Origin: Burkholderia gladioli
Lineage (GTDB): Bacteria > Pseudomonadota > Gammaproteobacteria > Burkholderiales > Burkholderiaceae
NCBI RefSeq assembly: GCF_000959725.1
Contig: NZ_CP009322.1
Coordinates: 2,170,001 to 2,234,000 of the forward strand
Direction: 5' to 3'
DNA length: 64,000 nucleotides
This document shows, in pieces, positions 18,442-25,976 of this stretch (position 1 is the stretch's first letter; every line of letters starts with the position of its first letter). The notes beneath the pieces are model-generated. The model made no database searches. It worked only from the letters and a program-made list of their open reading frames with translations, and had not been told where the DNA came from. A program made the position numbers and the translations under genes.

Positions 18442-18878
18442 AGTTTGTGCAGCCATCCTTGAACCAGGCGTTCGATCAATTGGCAGCTTTCGCGGTACGC
18501 GGCCTCGCTGCGTCCGTGCGGATCGGCGATTTCCGCGTCCTCCCACTTGCCGAGCAGGAACACCTTGCCGCGCGCGCAGGGATCGACCGCCTCGATCGCG
18601 TCGATCTGGCGCCGCTCGGTGACCAGCACCAGGTCGGCGTCGCGCACGATCGCCTGGCTCAGGCGGCGCGAGCGGTGCGTCGAGGCATCGACGCCGCGCT
18701 CGGCCAGCAGGGCCTGCATCACCGGGTCGATGCCGTCGCCGTCGTTGGCGTCGAGGCCGGCCGAGTGGAAGGCGCAGTCCTCGCCGAGCGCCTCGCGCCC
18801 GTGGGTGCGGAACAGCATCTCGGCGGTCGGGCTGCGGCACACGTTGGCATGGCAGACGATCAGCACGTTACGGAACAT
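18435..18878 (-). CDS. bceD: Low-molecular-weight protein-tyrosine phosphatase (BceD, Wzb type)
   Basis: 147 residues of the arsenate-reductase-like LMW-PTP fold. The P-loop CX5R is CHANVCRS at residues 9-16, and the general-acid Asp is in the DPHGRS segment near residue 118. It dephosphorylates the tyrosine cluster of BceF, and the phosphorylation cycle is needed for polymer assembly in related systems. The gene overlaps the start of bceE by seven bases and follows bceC by 26 bases. Confidence 0.95.
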   Translation of the reverse strand: MFRNVLIVCHANVCRSPTAEMLFRTHGREALGEDCAFHSAGLDANDGDGIDPVMQALLAERGVDASTHRSRRLSQAIVRDADLVLVTERRQIDAIEAVDPCARGKVFLLGKWEDAEIADPHGRSEAAYRESCQLIERLVQGWLHKLC

Positions 18879-18904
18879 CGTGTGTCCTCCTCGGGTTCGG
18901 GCGC

Positions 18905-20350
18905 TCAGGCGCCGGCCTCGGCGGCCGGGCTGGCGCTGGCGGCCGGCTGCGCGGCGGCACGGCCCGCGGCCGGCGCCTGCGCCTGCGCCGCGTGCGCGCG
19001 GCCGATCGCGTGGTATTCGATGCCGAGCTCGCGCATCGCGAGCGGCTCGTAGAGATTACGGCCGTCGAAGATCACCGGCGCCTTCCAGCGCTCGGCCAGG
19101 GCCGCGAAGTCGGGGCTCTTGAAGGCCTTCCACTCGGTGACGATCACCAGCGCGTCGGCCTGGTCGGCCACCTCGCCCGGCTCGTCGACGAAGCTCAGGC
19201 GTTCGAGCCATTCGGGCTGGCCGGCCAGGTCGAGCGCGAACACGCGGCGCGCCTCGGCGGTGGCCACCGGGTCGTAGGCCCGCACCCGCGCGCCGCGCGA
19301 GAGCAGCTCGGCGATCAGCGCGCGGCTCGGCGCCTCGCGCATGTCGTCGGTATTGGGCTTGAAGGCCAGGCCCCAGACGCCGAAGCTGCGGCCGGTGAGG
19401 TCCTCGCCGTAGCGCGCCACGATCTTGCGCGCCAGCACCTGCTTCTGCTCGGCATTGACCTGCGAGACCGCGCGCAGGATCTGCAGCGACTGGCCGCTGG
19501 CGTCGGCGGTGCGGATCAGCGCCTCCACGTCCTTCGGGAAGCAGGAGCCGCCGTAGCCCGCGCCGGCGTACAGGAAGTGATAGCCGATGCGCGGATCGGA
19601 GCCGATGCCGCGGCGCACCGCCTCGATGTCGGCGCCCACGCGATCGGCGAAATTCGCCAGCTCGTTCATGAAGGAGATGCGCGTGGCCAGCATCGCGTTG
19701 GCCGCGTACTTGGTGAACTCGGCCGAGCGCACGTCCATGTAGAGCGTGCGCTCGTGGTTGCGGTTGAACGGCGCGTAGAGCTTCTTCATCAGCTCGCGGG
19801 CCTTCTCGCCCGGCACGTCGTCGTCGCAGCCGATCACGATGCGGTCGGGTCGCGCGAAATCGTCCACCGCCGCGCCTTCCTTCAGGAACTCGGGGTTCGA
19901 GACCACCGAGAACATGGTGTCGACGCCGCGCGCGGCCAGCTCCGCGGCCACCGTCGCGCGCACGCGCTCGGCGGTGCCGACCGGCACCGTCGACTTGTCG
20001 ACGATCACCTTGAAGGAGGTCATGTACTTGCCGATGTTGCGCGCCGCGGCCAGCACGTACTGCAGGTCGGCCGAGCCGTCCTCGTCGGGCGGGGTGCCCA
20101 CCGCGATGAACTGCACGTCGCCGTGCGCCACCGCCGAGGCCACGTCGGTCGAGAAGCGCAGGCGCCCGGCCGCGCGGTTGCGCGCGATGATCTCGGCCAG
20201 GCCCGGTTCGTGGATCGGCACGCCGCCGTCGTTGAGCACGCCGATCTTGACGGGATCCACATCGAGGCAGAACACGTCGTGCCCGATGTCGGCCAGGCAG
20301 GCGCCCGTCACGAGCCCCACGTAGCCGCTGCCGATGATAGTCAGGTTCAT
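18905..20350 (-). CDS. bceC: UDP-glucose 6-dehydrogenase (BceC)
   Basis: 481 residues. The Rossmann NAD site is at the N-terminus ([17 protein letters not shown]). Catalytic Cys270 lies in [10 protein letters not shown], and the TVPVGT and NPEFLKEG motifs are intact. It oxidises UDP-glucose to UDP-glucuronate with two NAD+, supplying the acidic sugar of the polymer. The last 35 residues (from about 447) are a low-complexity Ala/Pro/Gln tail beyond the usual end of the enzyme. It is the second gene of the leftward operon, after bceB. Confidence 0.97.
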   Translation of the reverse strand: MNLTIIGSGYVGLVTGACLADIGHDVFCLDVDPVKIGVLNDGGVPIHEPGLAEIIARNRAAGRLRFSTDVASAVAHGDVQFIAVGTPPDEDGSADLQYVLAAARNIGKYMTSFKVIVDKSTVPVGTAERVRATVAAELAARGVDTMFSVVSNPEFLKEGAAVDDFARPDRIVIGCDDDVPGEKARELMKKLYAPFNRNHERTLYMDVRSAEFTKYAANAMLATRISFMNELANFADRVGADIEAVRRGIGSDPRIGYHFLYAGAGYGGSCFPKDVEALIRTADASGQSLQILRAVSQVNAEQKQVLARKIVARYGEDLTGRSFGVWGLAFKPNTDDMREAPSRALIAELLSRGARVRAYDPVATAEARRVFALDLAGQPEWLERLSFVDEPGEVADQADALVIVTEWKAFKSPDFAALAERWKAPVIFDGRNLYEPLAMRELGIEYHAIGRAHAAQAQAPAAGRAAAQPAASASPAAEAGA

Positions 20351-20422
20351 TTGTCAGCCCTTGCGACCGTCGCCGGTCGTCGTCGTTGAAGCGGAAATTC
20401 GAGGAGGAGGCGCTGCCGCGCC

Positions 20423-21799
20423 TCAGTAGGCGTTGCTGCCGGTGAAGCCCTTCCAGAGCGTCAGCACCACGATCTTGATGTCGAGCCAGAACGACCAGTT
20501 CTGCATGTAGTAGAGGTCGAGCTTGACGCGGCCCGACATCTTCTCGATGCGGTCGGTCTCGCCGCGAAAGCCGTTGATCTGCGCCCAGCCGGTGATGCCG
20601 GGCTTGATCCGGTAGCGGAACATGTAGCCGCGCACCAGATCCTTGTAGATGTCGTCGTGCTCCAGCGCGTGCGGGCGCGGGCCGACCACCGACATCTCGC
20701 CCTTGAGCACGTTGATGAACTGCGGCAGCTCGTCGAGGCTGGTGCGGCGCAGGAAGCGCCCGACCGGCGTGATCCGCGCATCGCCCTTGCGTGCCTGGGT
20801 GACCTGCCCCTTCACCTCGGCATGGACCTTCATCGAGCGGAACTTGTAGATGCGGAACTCGTTGCCGTCGATGCCCTTGCGGGTCTGGCGGAAGAACACC
20901 GGGCCCGGCGAGGTCAGCTTCACCAACGCCGCGATCAGCAGCATCACCGGCGCCAGCATGGTCAGCGCGACCAGCGCGAACATCCGGTCGAACACGAACT
21001 TCGGCAGGATCCGCACGTCGGTGATCGGCGAGGCCGCCAGGTTGATGGCCGGCACGCCCAGCAGCTCGACCACCTCCTGGTTGAAGAAGGACAGGCTGCG
21101 CACGTCGGGGATCAGCCGGATGTTGACGAAGTCGTGCTGGAACTCGGTGACGATGCGGTGGATCTGGCGCTCCTCGGTGATCGGCAGGGTCAGCCACAGC
21201 TCGCGCAGGTGGCGGCAGCGCACCAGCCGCACCAGCTCGGAGAAGCGCCGCTCGACCGGCACGCCGTCGAACTCGCGGGTGTCGACCTTGCCCGTCACGT
21301 CGAAGATGCAGGAGGGCGTGAAGCCGGCCTCGGGGCGCGCGCGCATCTGCGCGATCAGGCGGCGCGTCACGCCGGTGTCGCCCACCAGGCCCACCGCCTT
21401 GTGGTTGTAGCCCTCGCGACGCAGGCTCTGCAGCACCCAGTGCACGCCGGCCTTGGTGGCGATCAGCAGCGCCGAGGTGGTCACCGCCCAGTAGCCGAGC
21501 CACAGCCGCGACAGCTCGCCGGAATGGTGGAAGCTGAAGCTCATCAGGATCCCGGCGCCCTCCACCACCAGCCAGCCGATCGCCACGCGCCAGAGCAACG
21601 CGCGGATCGGCTTGCCGCGCCAGGACTGGTAGATGCCGAAGGCCGGGAAGAACGCGACGATCAGCATGCCGTTGAACAGCACCATCGAACGCTGCAGATC
21701 GTCGAGCGCGACGATGCCGCCGCGATGCAGCGCGGCCGCGATCAGCGCGCCCAGCAGCGCCATCGCGATATCGATCACTCTCGCCAACACGCTCAACAT
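20423..21799 (-). CDS. bceB: Undecaprenyl-phosphate glucose phosphotransferase (BceB)
   Basis: 458 residues of the polyprenyl glycosylphosphotransferase family. Four or five N-terminal membrane segments are followed by a soluble NAD-like domain (HKAVGLVGDTGVTRRLI). The C-terminal catalytic domain has FRQTRKGIDGNEFRIYKFRS, RRTSLDELPQFINVLKGEMS and VGPRP, and the family ending WKGFTGSNAY. It starts repeat-unit synthesis by transferring glucose-1-phosphate to undecaprenyl phosphate at the inner membrane. It is the first gene of the leftward operon and is divergent from bceA. Confidence 0.96.
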   Translation of the reverse strand: MLSVLARVIDIAMALLGALIAAALHRGGIVALDDLQRSMVLFNGMLIVAFFPAFGIYQSWRGKPIRALLWRVAIGWLVVEGAGILMSFSFHHSGELSRLWLGYWAVTTSALLIATKAGVHWVLQSLRREGYNHKAVGLVGDTGVTRRLIAQMRARPEAGFTPSCIFDVTGKVDTREFDGVPVERRFSELVRLVRCRHLRELWLTLPITEERQIHRIVTEFQHDFVNIRLIPDVRSLSFFNQEVVELLGVPAINLAASPITDVRILPKFVFDRMFALVALTMLAPVMLLIAALVKLTSPGPVFFRQTRKGIDGNEFRIYKFRSMKVHAEVKGQVTQARKGDARITPVGRFLRRTSLDELPQFINVLKGEMSVVGPRPHALEHDDIYKDLVRGYMFRYRIKPGITGWAQINGFRGETDRIEKMSGRVKLDLYYMQNWSFWLDIKIVVLTLWKGFTGSNAY

Positions 21800-22232
21800 G
21801 GTCGCTCCCTCGCCTGACAGATGATCGGATCGCAGTGCATGACGGGTCCGACGCGGAACCGTTTCGCTCTGCTGCAGACGCTATGAAGCGGTAAGAAAAA
21901 TGTTGCTGCAAGCGCGCAAGTATTTCTAAAAATATTCGGAAAGTTTTGCGTATTTTCTTTGAATTTTTCTCGGCACTTTTTTCCTGCGACAAGTCAAGTC
22001 CGGATCCCTTCGTGGCGCGTCATTTCACAAATCTCATAAATTTCAAATACTTGCCATCATTCATTCCCTATTTTTTACTTTTTTTATCAAGGCAAATATT
22101 GAGCGCGGCTTAGACATTATTTTTTATATTTTTCCAGGATCTTACGATGCCGCGCCGCAGCAAAAACTTTTTAGCGTCTTTCTGTTGTGCTAAAAACGTT
22201 CTGACCGATCCACCGTTTCGAGGAGTGTCCCG
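21800..22232. promoter_or_regulatory. AT-rich divergent promoter region between bceB and bceA
   Basis: 433 bases without a gene, sharply more AT-rich than its surroundings, especially 21890-22200 with repeated T- and A-tracts. It must carry the promoters of both bce arms. No convincing pair of -35/-10 boxes could be fixed by eye. I looked for an ops/JUMPstart element and saw none. The composition would suit an H-NS-like silencer, which is inference. An inverted repeat at 22168-22196 is listed separately. Confidence 0.6.
22168..22196. promoter_or_regulatory. Inverted repeat TTTTTAGC-N13-GCTAAAAA upstream of bceA
   Basis: Perfect eight-base arms separated by 13 bases, centred about 50 bases ahead of the bceA ATG. 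It could be an operator for a dimeric regulator or a hairpin in the bceA leader. Chance is a real possibility in AT-rich DNA. Confidence 0.35.
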
Positions 22233-23795
22233 ATGAATCCTCCGTCCGTCGCCGGCGTCGAGCCGGACGTCGCGTCCCCGTCCTCCCGCGCCAATCCCGC
22301 GTCCGCTCCGGCCGACGGCGCGGCGGCCCCTGCCGGCACGCGCCTGGCGGTCCAGCAGGTGGTGCTGGCGGGCGGCTCCGGCACGCGCCTCTGGCCGATG
22401 TCGCGCGAGCAGTTCCCGAAGCAGCTGATCGGCCTGCTCGGCGAGGAATCGCTGCTGCAGTCGACCACCCGGCGCCTGGAGGGTTACCAGGGCGAACATC
22501 CGGTCTCCGAACGATTGATGGTGGTCTGCGGCGACGATCATCGCTTCACCACCGCCGAGCAGTTGCGACTGGTCGGCCGCGAGGCCTCGATCGTGCTCGA
22601 GCCCTTCGGCCGCGATACCGCCCCCGCGCTGACCATCGCCGCGCTGCGCGCGCTCGCCTGCGAGGGCGACGCGGTGCTGACGGTGATGCCGGCCGACCAC
22701 GCGGTGGCCGATCTCGCGCGCTTCCAGGCCGCGCTCGACGCGGCCATCCGCCATGCCGCGCAGGGCCGTATCGCCACCATGGGCATCCTGCCGGATCGCG
22801 CGGAAACCGGCTTCGGCTACATCCGCGTCGGCCAGGCGCTCGACACGCAGGGCGAGATCGCCGTGCGCCGGCTCGAGCGCTTCGTCGAGAAGCCGCACCT
22901 GGAGCTGGCGCAGCAGTACGTGGATTCGGGCGACTACTGGTGGAACAGCGGCATTTTCGTGGTGCGTGCCTCGGTCTGGCTCAAAGCGATCGGCCATTTC
23001 CAGCCGGCCATCCTGGCGGCCTGCGAGCGCGCGGTCTCGCTGGGCCGCGACGACGGTACCTTCTTCCGCCTCGATCGCGACAGCTTCGGCGAATCGCCCT
23101 CGAACTCGATCGACTACGCGGTGATGGAGCCGCTGGTGGGCGCGCCGCAGATCTGCGAGAGCGTGGTGGTGCCGCTCGACGCCGGCTGGTCCGACGTCGG
23201 CTCCTGGGATGCGATCTGGCAGATCTCCGAGAAGGACGAGGCGGCCAACGTCGGGCGCGGCGAGGTGATGTTCGAGGGCGCGAGCGCGACCTTCGCGCAT
23301 TCGGAAAGCCGGCTGGTGGCCTGCGTCGGCACCCGCGAGCTGATCGTGGTGGAGACCGCCGACGCGGTGCTGGTGGCCGACAAGGCGCACGTGCAGGACG
23401 TCAAGAAGATCGTCAAGCGCCTGAAGAGCGAGTCGCGCGGCGAGGCGAGCAATCATCGCAAGGTGCATCGCCCGTGGGGCCATTACGATTCGGTCGACAT
23501 GGGCGAGCGCTTCCAGGTCAAGCGCATCGTCGTCAAGCCCGGCGCGCAGTTGTCCCTGCAGATGCATCATCATCGCGCCGAGCACTGGATCGTGGTGTGC
23601 GGCACGGCCCGCATCACGCGCGGCGAGGAAAGCTTCCTGCTGTCCGAGAACGAATCGACCTACATCCCGCTCGGTGTCAAGCACCGGCTCGAGAACCCCG
23701 GCAAGATGCCGCTCGAACTCATCGAGGTGCAGTCGGGCTCGTATCTCGGCGAGGACGATATCGTCCGCTTCGACGATACCTACGGCCGCGGTTGA
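22233..23795 (+). CDS. bceA: Mannose-1-phosphate guanylyltransferase / mannose-6-phosphate isomerase (BceA)
   Basis: 520-residue bifunctional enzyme. The N-terminal pyrophosphorylase has GGSGTRLWPMSREQFPKQ and the sugar-binding FVEKP. The C-terminal cupin isomerase has PGAQLSLQMHHHRAEHWIVV and ends LGEDDIVRFDDTYGR. It converts fructose-6-phosphate to mannose-6-phosphate and mannose-1-phosphate to GDP-mannose, feeding mannose (and, via other enzymes, rhamnose or fucose) donors to the polymer. ATG at 22233 follows AGGAG by seven bases. About 40 variable residues precede the first catalytic motif. It is transcribed divergently from bceB-K. Confidence 0.96.
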   Translation: MNPPSVAGVEPDVASPSSRANPASAPADGAAAPAGTRLAVQQVVLAGGSGTRLWPMSREQFPKQLIGLLGEESLLQSTTRRLEGYQGEHPVSERLMVVCGDDHRFTTAEQLRLVGREASIVLEPFGRDTAPALTIAALRALACEGDAVLTVMPADHAVADLARFQAALDAAIRHAAQGRIATMGILPDRAETGFGYIRVGQALDTQGEIAVRRLERFVEKPHLELAQQYVDSGDYWWNSGIFVVRASVWLKAIGHFQPAILAACERAVSLGRDDGTFFRLDRDSFGESPSNSIDYAVMEPLVGAPQICESVVVPLDAGWSDVGSWDAIWQISEKDEAANVGRGEVMFEGASATFAHSESRLVACVGTRELIVVETADAVLVADKAHVQDVKKIVKRLKSESRGEASNHRKVHRPWGHYDSVDMGERFQVKRIVVKPGAQLSLQMHHHRAEHWIVVCGTARITRGEESFLLSENESTYIPLGVKHRLENPGKMPLELIEVQSGSYLGEDDIVRFDDTYGRG

Positions 23796-23802
23796 TTCAC
23801 GG

Positions 23803-23823
23803 GGCGGGCTTCCGCCCGCCTTT
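23803..23823 (+). terminator. Hairpin after bceA
   Basis: Stem GGCGGGC/GCCCGCC with a TTCC loop begins eight bases after the bceA stop and is followed by only three Ts, so it is a plausible but weak intrinsic terminator. The rest of 23824-24054 shows no gene or clear signal. Confidence 0.55.
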
Positions 23824-24054
23824 GCGTTCACTGGCCGCTCGCGATCGCGCTGTCCAGGCGCGGCGCGGGCGGCCCCCCTTCCCTCCTCGTCCCTATCCTC
23901 TCGCGATCCGCCGCGACGCATGACATGCCGGTGCGATCGACCTCGGCTTCCTCGTCATTGGATGACCTGCCGCGTGCGCGGCGTAGCGCGCCAGCATCGC
24001 GCATGAGCTCGCGCGCATGAAGCCACGAGCAGCGAGGCCGCGGAATACCCGCGC

Positions 24055-24084
24055 AAAAAAAACCGGCAGCCCGAAGGCTGCCGG
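24055..24084 (-). terminator. Strong intrinsic terminator of the gene at 24117-25295
   Basis: On the minus strand a perfect nine-base stem (CCGGCAGCC/GGCTGCCGG) with a four-base loop is followed by eight Ts. It lies 33 bases past the stop of the transposase-derived gene. Confidence 0.9.
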
Positions 24085-24116
24085 CGCATCATCCGGCGCA
24101 CGGCGCCGAATCGATC

Positions 24117-25295
24117 TCAACCGATCTGGTAGGCGAACTCGCGATGCGCGAATTCGGTGGCGAGCGTAGCCGGATCGGTCAGCTCGCCGTCCATCAGATG
24201 GCGGCGCTCGGTGCCGAAGTGGCGCACGTTGCCGCGATCGGCCGGCACCAGCGTGGACAGCGTCGCCAGCGCTGCTGCCGAGTGCGCGGTGCGCATCGGC
24301 AGCAGCGCGGCGGCGGCTTCCGCCTTGGCGCGCGGCGCCGGCACCGAGGCGACGGCGGCCACCGGCTCGGCATGGACTTCGCGCGGTGCATCGGCCGCGG
24401 CATCGGGCTGGACCTCGAGCGCCAGTTGGTGATCGACCCAGTCGCGGCCCCAGGCGATCGCATAACGCTCGGCCGCCTCGGGATCGGAGAAGCGCGGGCC
24501 GATCAGGCCCGAGCGTTCCACCCGGCGGCCGTCCTGCGCGATCTCGGCCCAGGCGCGATACATCATGTTCTGCACCGGCTGCGCGGTGCCGTAGAGCGTG
24601 TAGCCGTGATACGGCTCGGACTGCGGCGCGACGGTGGCGAAGCGCACCGACACCGGCCGCGGATGCTCGCCGTGATCACCCTGGTCGCCATGCTCGGTGG
24701 TCTCGCCGGCAACCGGCGCGGCCGCCGCATCGGCGCGGGCTTCGCGCGCGAGCAGGGCCGCGCGCGCCGCGCCGGCCTGCAGCTCCGCTTGCGCGACCTG
24801 CTTCGCCAGTTGCGCGACGGCCGCCGCCGGTGCCTCGCGCACCGTCTGCCGCATGCCGACCTCGTCTTCCTCGTCCTGCCATTCGTCCGTCTCGGCCACC
24901 GGCAGGCGCCACGATTCGGGGTTCTGCCAGAACACGCCGCGCAGGCGGTCGTTGTTGGCGACCGGCTCGGCGCGCGGCGCCGGCACCGCCAGCTCAGGCG
25001 GCGGCGGCACATAGGCGAACGCGCGCCCGCTCAATTCAGTGAGCATCGCGACCATCTCGCCGAGCGTGCCGCTCGCGAGCCACTCCTCGAAGCGGCGGCG
25101 GCAGGTCGGGCCCGAGGGATAACGGCCGGGCAGTTTCGACCACGGCTCGCCCGTGGTCAGAATCCACAGGATCGCGTTCGCGACCACGCGCGTCTCCGCG
25201 CGCGGTCGCCCGCGCCGGTTCAGCCGGATCGGTTCGTCCGCGATCAGCGTCGACACGCGTGTCCATTCTTCATCGCTCAACTCATCGAAGAACAT
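24117..25295 (-). CDS. Transposase-derived (DUF4096-like) N-terminus fused to an unknown C-terminal region
   Basis: 392 residues. The first 90 resemble the DUF4096/IS402-type helix-turn-helix that opens IS5-group transposases (LSDEEWTRVSTLIADEP, GRPRAETRVVANAILWILTTG, WSKLPGRYPSGPTCRRRFEEW). No DDE catalytic domain follows. Instead come a low-complexity, Ala/Glu-rich linker and a domain around residues 230-310 (YHGYTLYGTAQ, YRAWAEIAQDGRRVERSG, AERYAIAWGRDWVDHQL) that I do not recognise with confidence. No inverted repeats or target duplications flank the gene. It has its own GGAGAG ribosome-binding site and strong terminator, so it looks like a domesticated DNA-binding protein rather than a mobile element. 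Function unknown. Confidence 0.8.
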   Translation of the reverse strand: MFFDELSDEEWTRVSTLIADEPIRLNRRGRPRAETRVVANAILWILTTGEPWSKLPGRYPSGPTCRRRFEEWLASGTLGEMVAMLTELSGRAFAYVPPPPELAVPAPRAEPVANNDRLRGVFWQNPESWRLPVAETDEWQDEEDEVGMRQTVREAPAAAVAQLAKQVAQAELQAGAARAALLAREARADAAAAPVAGETTEHGDQGDHGEHPRPVSVRFATVAPQSEPYHGYTLYGTAQPVQNMMYRAWAEIAQDGRRVERSGLIGPRFSDPEAAERYAIAWGRDWVDHQLALEVQPDAAADAPREVHAEPVAAVASVPAPRAKAEAAAALLPMRTAHSAAALATLSTLVPADRGNVRHFGTERRHLMDGELTDPATLATEFAHREFAYQIG

Positions 25296-25976
25296 AGATC
25301 TCTCCACACGCAGCCAGGCCGGGGCTGCGATCGGGGCAACATGACCGTGTAGCACGCACGATCATGGCCAGGTTGCACATTGGACGATACCGGGGGGCGC
25401 CGCGCCGATGCATTGCGCACTGAAGCGGTGCTGCAATTCACGACGTCGATGCACGAAACCCCTGTCGCAGTGGGATGCGGGATTTAATGTGCATGAAGCA
25501 TACCACCATCAGGGTTTATCTCAATATGACAATCTCGTATTGTTACCCGCTGAAACAAGGAATTCTCAAGCTCCGCCTCATCCAATCCGACACTGATTTA
25601 AATGCTTATCCATTTTGTTGAAAAGCCTTGCCCAGCAAGGGCTTTGAGCTTGGTCATATTTGCTTACGATTTGTTGCAGATTGGAGCCACTGATTGAAAA
25701 AGGAATGAATTTCCGATTGATATCTCCAATCGGTAAATTCTCCGGAAATTCGATAAAGAATTTTTGATTCGCATTGCCAATCCGCCTGTCGGTTTCTACA
25801 GGAATACAGGTCTGTCAGGGCATGGAGCGGTGTAGACGCGGTTGGCGAAATGGCGTGTCGCCATTGCCGTCGCATACGGCGGAGGAGATGAAAAGGAGAC
25901 TATCGGAATCGGCGGAGGCCGGAGCAAGGGGGACGGCGCGGACGCCACGCGCGAGGCATGGGTCCGCGCCGGTGCT
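25296..25976. other. Gene-free stretch downstream of the autotransporter
   Basis: 681 bases with no convincing gene. The part from 25480 to 25800 is clearly AT-richer than the surroundings. A minus-strand hairpin at about 25621-25646 (AAGCCCTTG/CAAGGCTT followed by TTTT) and a ten-base G+C hairpin at 25934-25971 are candidate transcript ends for the autotransporter. Promoter elements for the gene ending at 25295 must lie near 25300-25400 but none stands out. Confidence 0.45.

Noticed and set aside
15472..18462. 996-codon plus-strand open frame opposite bceF and bceE
   Set aside because: Its His/Arg/Gln/Asp/Leu/Ala-biased composition is typical of antisense frames in GC-rich genes, and both opposing genes have complete, recognisable domains.
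21800..22232. ops/JUMPstart antitermination element ahead of the bce genes
   Set aside because: I looked for the GGCGGTAGC-type core on both strands and did not find it.
24117..25295. Active insertion sequence
   Set aside because: Only the HTH-like head of a transposase is present, with no DDE domain, terminal inverted repeats or target duplication visible.
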